A model generated the notes under the pieces. It worked only from the letters and a program-made list of their open reading frames with translations. It was not told the origin of the DNA and did not search any database. Below are positions 57,288 to 64,000 of a stretch of 64,000 bases of DNA, piece by piece. The stretch covers positions 310,001-374,000 of the forward strand of contig NZ_JADQDQ010000005.1 in NCBI RefSeq assembly GCF_015694725.1. The letters are read 5' to 3'. Position 1 is the first letter of the stretch; each line of letters begins with the position of its first letter. A program made the translations under genes and the position numbers. This stretch comes from Hymenobacter jeongseonensis. GTDB taxonomy: Bacteria > Bacteroidota > Bacteroidia > Cytophagales > Hymenobacteraceae.

Positions 57288-58190
57288 TTAATGCGCTTTG
57301 GAAGGAGTTCGGCGAGCTTCGCGGGGTTCCGGATTGGCCGCTGAAACGGGCTGCAACATGCCCAGCAAGTCGGCCAAGCGCTGCTTTAGCTCGCGGCGGT
57401 CCACAATGAAATCGAGAAAGCCGTGCTCTAGTACAAATTCGGCGCTCTGGAAGCCCTTGGGCAAGTCCTTGCCAATGGTTTCCTTGATAACGCGGGGTCC
57501 CGCGAAACCAATCAGGGCGCCGGGCTCGGCAATATTGAAGTCGCCCAGCATGGCAAACGAGGCCGTGACGCCGCCCGTGGTCGGGTCGGTGAGCAAGCTC
57601 ACGTAGGGCACGCCGGCTTCCGACAGCAGGGCCAGCTTGGCCGAGGTTTTGGCCATCTGCATCAGCGAGTAGCCGGCTTCCATCATGCGGGCGCCGCCGG
57701 AGCGCGAAATCATCAGAAACGGCGTGCGGGTTTGGCGGGCGTAGTCAATGGCCCGGGCAATTTTCTCGCCCACCACCGACCCCATCGAGCCGCCAATGAA
57801 TTTGAAATCCATGGCCGCCACCACCAGCGGCTGCCCGGCCGACAAGCCGTGGGCCGTGCGCACGGCATCTTTCAGGCCGGTGTTGCGCTCGGTAGCCACC
57901 AAGCGTTTGGGGTATTCTTTGGTGTCAACAAAGCGGAGCGGGTCGCCCGAGGTGAGCTCGGCATCAAGCTCCGTAAATCGGCCGCCGTCGAAGAGGAAGT
58001 CAAAGTAGTCGGCGGCGTCGATGCGGTCGTGGTGGCCGCAAGGCCCGCACACGTACAGCAAACGCTTGTGTTCGGCCATGGTAACCACCGACTTACACTC
58101 CTGGCACTTGTGCCAGAGGCCATCCGGCGTTTCCTTTTTCTGGTCGGTGGGGGTGACGATGCCCTTTTCTACGCGCTTAAACCAGGACAT
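57288..58190 (-). CDS. accD: Acetyl-CoA carboxylase carboxyltransferase beta subunit
   Basis: 300-residue enzyme subunit that transfers the carboxyl group from biotin to acetyl-CoA with AccA, the first step of fatty acid synthesis. The zinc ribbon is complete (Cys29, Cys32, Cys48, Cys51 in KCQEC and CGPC), and the crotonase-like domain shows [12 protein letters not shown] near 147, [19 protein letters not shown] near 170 and [15 protein letters not shown] near 230. Cytoplasmic. It has its own promoter (58245-58252) and terminator, so it is not in an operon with accA here. Confidence 0.97.
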   Translation of the reverse strand: MSWFKRVEKGIVTPTDQKKETPDGLWHKCQECKSVVTMAEHKRLLYVCGPCGHHDRIDAADYFDFLFDGGRFTELDAELTSGDPLRFVDTKEYPKRLVATERNTGLKDAVRTAHGLSAGQPLVVAAMDFKFIGGSMGSVVGEKIARAIDYARQTRTPFLMISRSGGARMMEAGYSLMQMAKTSAKLALLSEAGVPYVSLLTDPTTGGVTASFAMLGDFNIAEPGALIGFAGPRVIKETIGKDLPKGFQSAEFVLEHGFLDFIVDRRELKQRLADLLGMLQPVSAANPEPREARRTPSKAH

Positions 58191-58244
58191 ATATAAATGG
58201 GTGTTTGTAGCTGGAAGCTAGTAGTTAGAATAAAACTGTAGGGT

Positions 58245-58252
58245 CAAAAGTA
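58245..58252 (-). promoter_or_regulatory. Bacteroidota -7 box (TACTTTTG) for accD
   Basis: Exact TAnnTTTG, giving a start near 58240 and a leader of about 50 nt before the ATG at 58190. No -33 TTG at the normal distance is visible. Confidence 0.5.
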
Positions 58253-58328
58253 AGGGATTATCAGGGTTGTGTAGCGAAAACTTGCCCCACAACCAGCCAC
58301 CCTCGCTCGTGCCCGGTTCCGGAAGGCC

Positions 58329-59375
58329 CTACGCGAGGGTGATTTCGGGGTCGAGATACACGTCCTGAATGGCATTCAGCAAGGCCACGCCCTCGGCAAA
58401 AGGTCGCTGAAAAGCTTTCCGGCCCGAAATCAGACCTTGGCCGCCAGCGCGCTTGTTGATGATGGCCGTGCGCACCGCGGCTTCGAGGTCGCCGGCGCCG
58501 AGGCTTTCGCCGCCCGAGTTGATGAGGCCGATGCGGCCGGCGTAGCAGTTCAGCACCTGGTAGCGCGTCATGTCGATGGGGTGGTCGCCGCTGAGCGTGT
58601 CGTACATCGCGGGGATGGACTTGCCGAATTTCAAGGCGCTGAAGCCGCCGTTGTTTTCGGGTAGCTTTTGCTTGATGATGTCGGCCCCCATGGTCACGCC
58701 TAGGTGGTTGGCCTGGCCCGTGAGGTCGGCCGCCACGTGAAAATCTTTCTGCGCGGTTTTGAACGCGTTGTTGCGGGTGTAGCACCACAACACCGTGGCC
58801 ATGCCCAGCGCGTGGGCCTCCTCGAAAGCCCGCGCCACCTCCACCATTTCGCGGTTGCTGTCTTCTGAGCCGAAGTACACGGTGGCACCCACGGCAGTCG
58901 CGCCCATGTCCCAGGCCTGCCGCACCGACCCGAACATGATTTGGTCGAATTTATTGGGGTAGCTCAGCATCTCGTTGTGGTTTATTTTCACCAGAAACGG
59001 GATTTTGTGCGCGTATTTGCGGGCCACGGTGCCAAAAGTGCCGAAGGTGGTGGCCACGGCATTGCAGCCCCCTTCAATGGCCAGCCGGAGAATATTTTCC
59101 GGGTCAAAATACATCGGATTGGGGCCAAACGAGGCCCCGGCCGTGTGCTCAATGCCTTGGTCGACGGGCAGGATGCTTAGGTAGCCAGTACCGCCCAAGC
59201 GGCCATGGTTGTAGAGGGCACCGAGGCTGCGCAGCACTTGTGGCGGACGGCTGCCCGACAAAAAGCAGCGGTCCAGAAAATCAGGGCCGGGGGCGTGGAG
59301 CTGCTCTTTGCTCACCACGCATTGGTGGGCCAGCAGGGCTTCGTTTTCAGAACTCAAGGTGAGGGTGGAGACCAT
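58329..59375 (-). CDS. Class I fructose-bisphosphate aldolase
   Basis: 348-residue DhnA-type aldolase that cleaves fructose 1,6-bisphosphate in glycolysis and joins triose phosphates in gluconeogenesis through a Schiff-base Lys. Visible features: [14 protein letters not shown] near 68, [13 protein letters not shown] near 90, [11 protein letters not shown] near 135, [13 protein letters not shown] near 180 and [10 protein letters not shown] near 298. The start at 59375 is placed 57 nt after a TATATTTG box; the frame extends to 59468, but these extra residues would lie before the promoter. A single gene, convergent with none. Confidence 0.95.
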   Translation of the reverse strand: MVSTLTLSSENEALLAHQCVVSKEQLHAPGPDFLDRCFLSGSRPPQVLRSLGALYNHGRLGGTGYLSILPVDQGIEHTAGASFGPNPMYFDPENILRLAIEGGCNAVATTFGTFGTVARKYAHKIPFLVKINHNEMLSYPNKFDQIMFGSVRQAWDMGATAVGATVYFGSEDSNREMVEVARAFEEAHALGMATVLWCYTRNNAFKTAQKDFHVAADLTGQANHLGVTMGADIIKQKLPENNGGFSALKFGKSIPAMYDTLSGDHPIDMTRYQVLNCYAGRIGLINSGGESLGAGDLEAAVRTAIINKRAGGQGLISGRKAFQRPFAEGVALLNAIQDVYLDPEITLA

Positions 59376-59431
59376 TCGGAAAGAGCAGTTTGAGTGAATT
59401 TCGGCGGGTAAAATGGCGGCTGGAAGGCGAA

Positions 59432-59439
59432 CAAATATA
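59432..59439 (-). promoter_or_regulatory. Bacteroidota -7 box (TATATTTG) for the aldolase gene
   Basis: Exact TAnnTTTG, with the expected start near 59427 and a leader of about 52 nt before the ATG at 59375. Confidence 0.5.
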
Positions 59440-59563
59440 GGCCGAAATACGCGGGCTAAATTGGGCATAATGGGCGCTGGCTGCGCGCTAAGCGCTACCT
59501 TGGTATTCCAATGCGGCCGGGTAGTCCGGCCGCCAATGGACTTGCCTGTTTCGCCTTTCGCTC

Positions 59564-60589
59564 GTGAAGAATATATCCCCCGCCCTATTGGCCCTTTCGC
59601 TGCTGGCCACTCCCCTGCTCAACAGCTGCGTTACTGCCAAAAAATACGACGACCTGAGCGCCCGCCAGAAGGCCGATGCCGACGGCAAAGCCGCGGCCGA
59701 GCGCCAGTACCGCGGCGCTACCGCCGAACTGCAAAAAGCCACCGACGAGCTAGCCCAACTGCGCCTCACCCAAAAGCGCCTTGTGAACGACTCGGCCGAA
59801 ACCGGTGCCGCCTACCGCAAAACCCGCGGCCTCTACAACGAGCTCAGCAACAGCTACGACAAGCTGCTCAAAAACAGCGACCGGGAACTGGCCAACAAAT
59901 CGTCCGACTACAACAAAGTGGCCCAAGACCTGGCCCGCCGCGAGGCCGAGCTTGGGGTGCTGGACACCAACCTGCAAAAAAGCAAAGCCGAAAACGACCG
60001 CCTCGCCGCCGACCTCAAAGGGCGCGAAGCCCGCCTGACGGAACTCACCAAGGCGCTGGCCGAGAAGGACAAGGCCGTGAACGACCTGAAGGCCCGCGTG
60101 AGCAAAGCCCTGCTCAGCTTCAACTCCAGCGACTTGCAGGTGAAGCTGAAAGACGGCAAGGTGTACGTGTCGCTGTCCGAGCAACTACTTTTCAAATCGG
60201 GCTCGACCAAAGTGGACGCCAAGGGCCAGGAAGCCCTGAAAAAGCTCGCCACCGTGCTGCAAGAGCAGAAAGACGTGAACGTGGTAGTGGAAGGCCACAC
60301 CGACTCGGTTCCCATTGCGCGCGGCACGGCCGGCCTCACCGACAACTGGGACCTGAGCGCCCTGCGCGCCACCGAAATTGCCCGCCTCCTCACCACCAGC
60401 GGCGTGCCAGCGGAACGGGTGACTGCTTCGGGCCGGGGCCAATACGTGCCCGTGGCGAGCAACGACACGCCCGCCAACAAGGCTCTGAACCGCCGCACCG
60501 AAATCATTCTCACCCCCAAACTCGACGACCTGTTTCAGATTCTGGACACCAACTCCAGCAGCGCACCAGCAGCGCCGGCAGCCAAGTAG
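59564..60589 (+). CDS. OmpA-family lipoprotein with coiled-coil
   Basis: 341 residues beginning at a GTG (59564). A lipoprotein signal ends LLNSC (Cys22), then comes a long coiled coil (about 28-190, heptad-rich Lys/Glu/Ala/Gln/Leu), then the OmpA-like peptidoglycan-binding domain with [19 protein letters not shown] near 193, [13 protein letters not shown] near 240 and [11 protein letters not shown] near 308. The lipid anchor plus coiled coil and wall-binding domain should tether the outer membrane to peptidoglycan. It is unlike the glycine-zipper OmpA genes to the left (no zipper). Terminated by a strong hairpin. Confidence 0.92.
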   Translation: MKNISPALLALSLLATPLLNSCVTAKKYDDLSARQKADADGKAAAERQYRGATAELQKATDELAQLRLTQKRLVNDSAETGAAYRKTRGLYNELSNSYDKLLKNSDRELANKSSDYNKVAQDLARREAELGVLDTNLQKSKAENDRLAADLKGREARLTELTKALAEKDKAVNDLKARVSKALLSFNSSDLQVKLKDGKVYVSLSEQLLFKSGSTKVDAKGQEALKKLATVLQEQKDVNVVVEGHTDSVPIARGTAGLTDNWDLSALRATEIARLLTTSGVPAERVTASGRGQYVPVASNDTPANKALNRRTEIILTPKLDDLFQILDTNSSSAPAAPAAK

Positions 60590-60611
60590 TTGCTGCCGCG
60601 AGCTGCCGATG

Positions 60612-60651
60612 AGCCCCAACCTGCATGGACCAGGTTGGGGCTTGTTTTTTT
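60612..60651 (+). terminator. Terminator of the coiled-coil OmpA lipoprotein gene
   Basis: Perfect 12-bp stem AGCCCCAACCTG / CAGGTTGGGGCT with a 7-nt loop and a T8 tract, 23 bp past the stop. Confidence 0.88.
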
Positions 60652-60785
60652 CACGCAATTATTCCGCAAGGCAATTTTTCGGCTATCAATGAAACTTATA
60701 TATTATTTTAAAGCACATTTACGTTAATTAACCATTATAAAAGCGCCAACTTGTAGTTCCATTCTCAATCATTTCTACCCTCGCC

Positions 60786-62243
60786 ATGCGTCCATCTTTA
60801 CTACTCAGCAGCCTGCTTATTATTTTAAGTTGGGTTGGAAGTATCACGCGGGCCAATGCCTCGCATGCTTTGGGCACAGAGCTCGTTTACGAATACATTG
60901 GGACGGCCGCAGCCCCCAACCGGTACCGCGTCTCCGTTTGGATGTTTCAAGACATCCAATCGCCAGTCCAGAGCAGAGAGTACACTTTAACCTGCGGCAA
61001 AAACGAATGCGGCAATACGCTACCGGGCAGCTTCACCACCGAACTCAGGATGACTCGTACAGTGCCGGCGCCCGTTGCCCTCTGTGCCGGGCCACCCTTT
61101 TCTTATGACTACCGGATTCATGTAATTGAAGGTGAAGTGGATTTGCCGCCGGCACGATGGACACTGAGTGTTAACGGCGATAATCGACGATTCGATGTTG
61201 CTAACCTTCCGGAGTCGCATTTACAATCCATCCACGTTACGGCCACACTCGATAACTCCACGGGTTTGGTAAATTCCTCGCCAACCTTCACTTCGCACTA
61301 CCTGATTCAGGTGGTCGGCAACCAGGTGCCACGCCATAGCTTGAGCACCTTCGACAGCGAAGGCGACTCGCTAACTTACGAATTGGTGCGCCCGATGTCA
61401 ATCCGTGACCCCTACCCTAACTCTAGCTGTGCGGAATTGGCAGTCGGCAGCACCGTAGCGCCGCACTTTGAGATAGACGCCACCACCGGCGAATTGACAA
61501 CGCGCGCAATGCCAGTGCAACAAGGCGCTTTTATCCTCGCAGTAGCTGTGAATGAGTACCGGCGGATAAATGGAACCTGGCAGCAAATAGGGCAAATCAA
61601 CCGCAACATGCTGTACCTCGCCGCTAACGGCAGCAATCAGGCGCCGGCGTTCACCCGGGTGGCGTTTAGCAACAACCCCACCGGCCAGCTGCTGGGCCAA
61701 ACCATTTCCGTGACGCAGGGCCAAACGGTGTCGCTCGACCTCACCGCTACCGACCCTGACGCCGGCCAAACCGTGCAGCTGATGAGCGAGGCGGCCGGAA
61801 AAGTACCGGGCGTCACGTTCCAAGCTCAGGGCAACGGGCAAGGCCAGCTTACTTGGCAGGTACCGGTGTTGCAAGCGCCCGGCCGCTACACCCTCACGGC
61901 CACCGCCGTTGACGATACTTGCCCTGGCAAGGGCGTCACTACCCAAACCATGCGGTTTCTGGTGACGCCTTTGCGGACGGCATTGGCAACCCGCACGCGC
62001 CAGCCGCTGGCCCAGCTTCCGTTCCCAACGCCGTTTCGCGAGGAAGTTTACTTCCAACTCACGGGCGCCGGCAGCCAGGCGGTGCTTATCGTCGATGGGC
62101 TCGGCCGGACGGTGCAGCAACTCACCACCGCGCCGGATGGCCGCGTGGTATGGCAGCCCGCGCCCAACGTGCCCGCTGGCATCTACCTCGCCCGCAACCT
62201 AGCCGGCACGCAAGTGGCCAGGTTGGCCTATAGCGGACGATAA
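60786..62243 (+). CDS. Type IX secretion-type surface protein
   Basis: 485 residues with a signal peptide (about 1-25, LSWVGSITRANA). Residues about 28-270 form a beta-rich domain that begins HALGTELVYEYIG, and there is a second Ig-like portion (about 290-400, SVTQGQTVSLDLTATDPDAGQT). The last 75 residues have the character of a type IX secretion C-terminal sorting domain: PFPTPFREEVYFQL, an inner strand AVLIVDGLGRTVQQL, and AGIYLARNLAGTQVARLAYS. It should be exported by the T9SS and attached to the cell surface; no T9SS machine gene is in this window. The gene is single with a terminator after it. Confidence 0.82.
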   Translation: MRPSLLLSSLLIILSWVGSITRANASHALGTELVYEYIGTAAAPNRYRVSVWMFQDIQSPVQSREYTLTCGKNECGNTLPGSFTTELRMTRTVPAPVALCAGPPFSYDYRIHVIEGEVDLPPARWTLSVNGDNRRFDVANLPESHLQSIHVTATLDNSTGLVNSSPTFTSHYLIQVVGNQVPRHSLSTFDSEGDSLTYELVRPMSIRDPYPNSSCAELAVGSTVAPHFEIDATTGELTTRAMPVQQGAFILAVAVNEYRRINGTWQQIGQINRNMLYLAANGSNQAPAFTRVAFSNNPTGQLLGQTISVTQGQTVSLDLTATDPDAGQTVQLMSEAAGKVPGVTFQAQGNGQGQLTWQVPVLQAPGRYTLTATAVDDTCPGKGVTTQTMRFLVTPLRTALATRTRQPLAQLPFPTPFREEVYFQLTGAGSQAVLIVDGLGRTVQQLTTAPDGRVVWQPAPNVPAGIYLARNLAGTQVARLAYSGR

Positions 62244-62338
62244 AGAGCTTCCAGGCAAATCATCATACATGCACTAATCTGTAAGGCTGTTGTTTAGAAT
62301 TGATACAGTACCTGCCCACTAACCAGGTTTGGTTTATC

Positions 62339-62380
62339 AAGAAAAAGCCTCAACGGAGTTTACCGATGGGGCTTTTTCTT
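62339..62380. terminator. Terminator between the T9SS-type protein gene and the next operon
   Basis: AAGAAAAAGCC..CA at 62339-62352 pairs with TG..GGCTTTTTCTT at 62367-62380 (one mismatch, 14-nt loop). It works in both directions, closing the plus-strand gene and the minus-strand gene ending at 62429. Confidence 0.75.
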
Positions 62381-62428
62381 GGCCATGCCATAGAGGCAAC
62401 GGCCGAACAAATGGTTCGTCTTGGAGAG

Positions 62429-63049
62429 TTATAAATCGGCCTTCACACCCAAAGCTAAAGTCAGCAACTGGCCCACGCCGATGCCACCGTTGCGGTTGTT
62501 GAGGTAGGTGGCGATGTATAGGTCGTTGCTGCCCAGCTCGTAATAGAGCGACAGCTTGCGGGGCAGCCCGGTGGCGGCCACCGGGGCGGCCAGGTAGGTG
62601 ACCCGGCCACCCACGAGCGCGCCGTAGCGGGTGTCGGTTGAAAACCAGTAGTAATCCTTCGAGTATTGGCCCTTCAGTTCGTCGTTGAGGGTGCCGTGGG
62701 TATAGCTGAAATAGCCGCCTATGGTGAACGGCACTACCTGTACTTGTTCAGCTACGCGCAGATGGAAGGGCGAGTACATCACCTTCAGGGAGGCCAGCGT
62801 CAAGGTGGAACCTGCGTAGCGCTCGGGCACGTAGCCGATGAGAATATCGGTTTCGAGGCGGTCTTTGAGGAAGGAATAGCCCGCCCCGCCGGCTACCATG
62901 CCCAGGCCGCCGCCGGTTTGCAGCACGAGGTGTTGGGGGCGGAACCACTGGCGCGCACCGGCGGGCGTCGTTGCGATGGTATCGGGCGGGGCGGCTGCGT
63001 GGGCCGCGAATGTGGCGAACAGCAGGCCAGCGAGTAGAAGCGTTTTCAT
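62429..63049 (-). CDS. Exported outer-membrane-like protein
   Basis: 206 residues with a signal peptide (KTLLLAGLLFATFAAHA, cleavage near residue 20). The body alternates hydrophobic and polar residues with aromatics (GGGLGMVAGGAGYSFLKDRL, YYWFSTDTRYGALVGGRVT; the final part ends in QLLTLALGVKADL), which suggests a small outer-membrane beta-barrel. No family is recognised. The start overlaps the stop of the upstream metallophosphoesterase gene by one base (TAATG), so they are translated together. It may be a surface partner of that enzyme. Confidence 0.75.
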   Translation of the reverse strand: MKTLLLAGLLFATFAAHAAAPPDTIATTPAGARQWFRPQHLVLQTGGGLGMVAGGAGYSFLKDRLETDILIGYVPERYAGSTLTLASLKVMYSPFHLRVAEQVQVVPFTIGGYFSYTHGTLNDELKGQYSKDYYWFSTDTRYGALVGGRVTYLAAPVAATGLPRKLSLYYELGSNDLYIATYLNNRNGGIGVGQLLTLALGVKADL

Positions 63050-63876
63050 TAGAAAGTGACCTGTTTAATGCGGAATTCCCGGTCGCCCCACACGGTAACC
63101 ACCATGTAGCGGCGCTCCGAAAAAGCATCGGAATTAACGTAGGTCACGCCGTCGTTGAAGGGCTGGCCGATGGTGGACTGGTGGTTGTGGCCGTTCATTT
63201 CGAACACCAAGCCCGGGGCCTCGCGCAGGGCCTGCACGTAGGGCATGCGCAAGGCCGGGTCAAAATCGTCGTTGGTGGGGGGCACGTGCGAGATAACCAC
63301 CTGCCGCCGGGCGCCGTCGAGGTTGGCGAGTTGGGGCCGCAGCCAATTGAGGTTGGGAATCTGACCGTTGAAGTTGTACTCGCGGCCGTTGGTATCGAGC
63401 AAGGTAAACTTGGTGTCGCCGTACACAAACGAGTAGTCGAGCGCGCCAAAGATGTGCTGGTAGGCCTCGCGGCCGTTGCCCACCAGGTCGTGGTTGCCAA
63501 TAACGGTGAGGTACGGCACGGTCAGTTTGCGCAGTTTCTCATCCACCCAGCGCATCTCGCGGGCCAGGCCAAAATCGGAAATGTCGCCGGCCACCAGCAT
63601 AAACGAGATGCCGGGCTGCTGATTTACACTGGTTACCAAGTCCTCGGCTTCGTCGTAGAACTGCTGCGAGTCGCCGGTGAACACAAAACGCAGGGTGTCG
63701 GTCGCTGCTAGAGGCTTGGCTTGCAGCTTGGCGATGTTTTTCTGGGTGAGATTGGTGAATTCCTCCGGTAAGCGGTAATCGTTGGGGCTGAACTCCAACA
63801 TATCACAGCCGGCCACCAACAAGGCGGCAGCCGGGGCAATACGGGTCCAGCGCCGCAGCGTAAATAATGATGACAT
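63049..63876 (-). CDS. Calcineurin-like metallophosphoesterase lipoprotein
   Basis: 275-residue lipoprotein (lipobox LLVAGC, Cys near 23) with the calcineurin-like phosphoesterase domain. The metal-site motifs are in the expected order: FTGDSQ near 66, VAGDISDFG near 94, VIGNHDLVG near 122, VISHVPP near 178 and NGHNH near 213. It should cleave phosphodiesters or phosphomonoesters in the periplasm; the substrate is unknown. Start at the ATG at 63876 (MSSLFTLRR). It is the first gene of a two-gene unit with the outer-membrane-like protein. From 63877 to the end of the window (124 bp) no gene is visible. Confidence 0.9.
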   Translation of the reverse strand: MSSLFTLRRWTRIAPAAALLVAGCDMLEFSPNDYRLPEEFTNLTQKNIAKLQAKPLAATDTLRFVFTGDSQQFYDEAEDLVTSVNQQPGISFMLVAGDISDFGLAREMRWVDEKLRKLTVPYLTVIGNHDLVGNGREAYQHIFGALDYSFVYGDTKFTLLDTNGREYNFNGQIPNLNWLRPQLANLDGARRQVVISHVPPTNDDFDPALRMPYVQALREAPGLVFEMNGHNHQSTIGQPFNDGVTYVNSDAFSERRYMVVTVWGDREFRIKQVTF

Positions 63877-64000
63877 AAATAAAAATGGCACCTGGCCAAT
63901 GCTAACAAAAAAACCTTAAACTCCTAATTGAGCCATCTGGTTGGCGGCGGCAGTCCTTTTTGGCCAGTGTTAATCTAATGTTAACATCGCCACTCGTCAT

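Noticed and set aside
1-64000. tRNA, rRNA, CRISPR, prophage or insertion sequence
   Set aside because: No T-arm consensus, repeat-spacer array, integrase, transposase or phage structural gene was recognised on reading both strands.

Overview
The window looks like chromosomal DNA of a GC-rich member of the Bacteroidota, most likely a Hymenobacter-type bacterium (order Cytophagales). This is inferred from several signs: many near-exact TAnnTTTG (-7) promoter boxes typical of the Bacteroidota housekeeping sigma factor; a Rho factor with a very long disordered insert; a TonB-linked outer-membrane beta-barrel receptor; a protein ending in a type IX secretion-like domain; DUF3570/DUF4266/DUF4252 proteins; and dispersed GC-rich inverted repeats between genes. 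I see no phage, plasmid, insertion sequence, CRISPR array, rRNA or tRNA. Gene order looks like ordinary chromosome with a few AT-rich or low-complexity accessory patches.

Layout. 0-3.7 kb: an exported coiled-coil protein, then a pterin pair (PTPS-like synthase overlapping folE), a sugar-epimerase-like protein and an AT-richer orphan. 3.7-6.1 kb: penicillin-binding protein 1A. 6.5-10.7 kb: a membrane-protein module (small membrane proteins, a DUF4173 protein, a winged-helix regulator and its partner membrane protein) whose two transcription units both carry a CTTTG-N5-CAAAG palindrome. 10.8-14.5 kb: a frame-broken small membrane gene, a methyltransferase, a UbiA prenyltransferase, a lipoprotein and a DsbA-like protein. 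14.7-22.4 kb: rho and serS divergent, an AT-rich lipoprotein, a heptosyltransferase-like GT9 protein and PolX. 22.5-29.4 kb: exported redox proteins centred on thioredoxin-ApbE-DUF4266-DUF3570, then an EVE protein and two exported proteins. 29.4-36 kb: pepP, a small basic secreted protein behind an AT-rich island, trxA and dnaE. 36-46 kb: fatty acid desaturase, LysM transglycosylase, beta-barrel receptor, O-methyltransferase, a stand-alone SRA-domain protein coupled to an M16 peptidase, and a second GT9 protein. 46-47.1 kb: an Lrp regulator divergent from a short transcription unit that looks like an unclassified structured RNA. 47.1-54.9 kb: DsbD, a CBS/HlyC transporter-like protein, gamma carbonic anhydrase, radical SAM protein, endonuclease III and a PhoD-like phosphatase. 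55-64 kb: a tandem glycine-zipper/OmpA locus, accD, class I aldolase, a further OmpA lipoprotein, a T9SS-type protein, a small outer-membrane protein and a calcineurin-like lipoprotein.

The strongest leads are (1) the promoter-and-terminator-bounded structured RNA at about 46.87-47.10 kb; (2) the thioredoxin-ApbE-DUF4266-DUF3570 module, whose ApbE has unusual residues at usually conserved positions and which has no recognisable flavin acceptor; (3) the stand-alone SRA reader fused operonically to a peptidase; (4) a PolX that has kept its HhH and PHP parts but lost the polymerase carboxylates; (5) the shared palindrome of the DUF4173/winged-helix module; and (6) families of dispersed inverted repeats. 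Start codons were adjusted in many genes to the ATG (or GTG) that follows a recognisable promoter, signal peptide or family start, rather than taking the longest frame.
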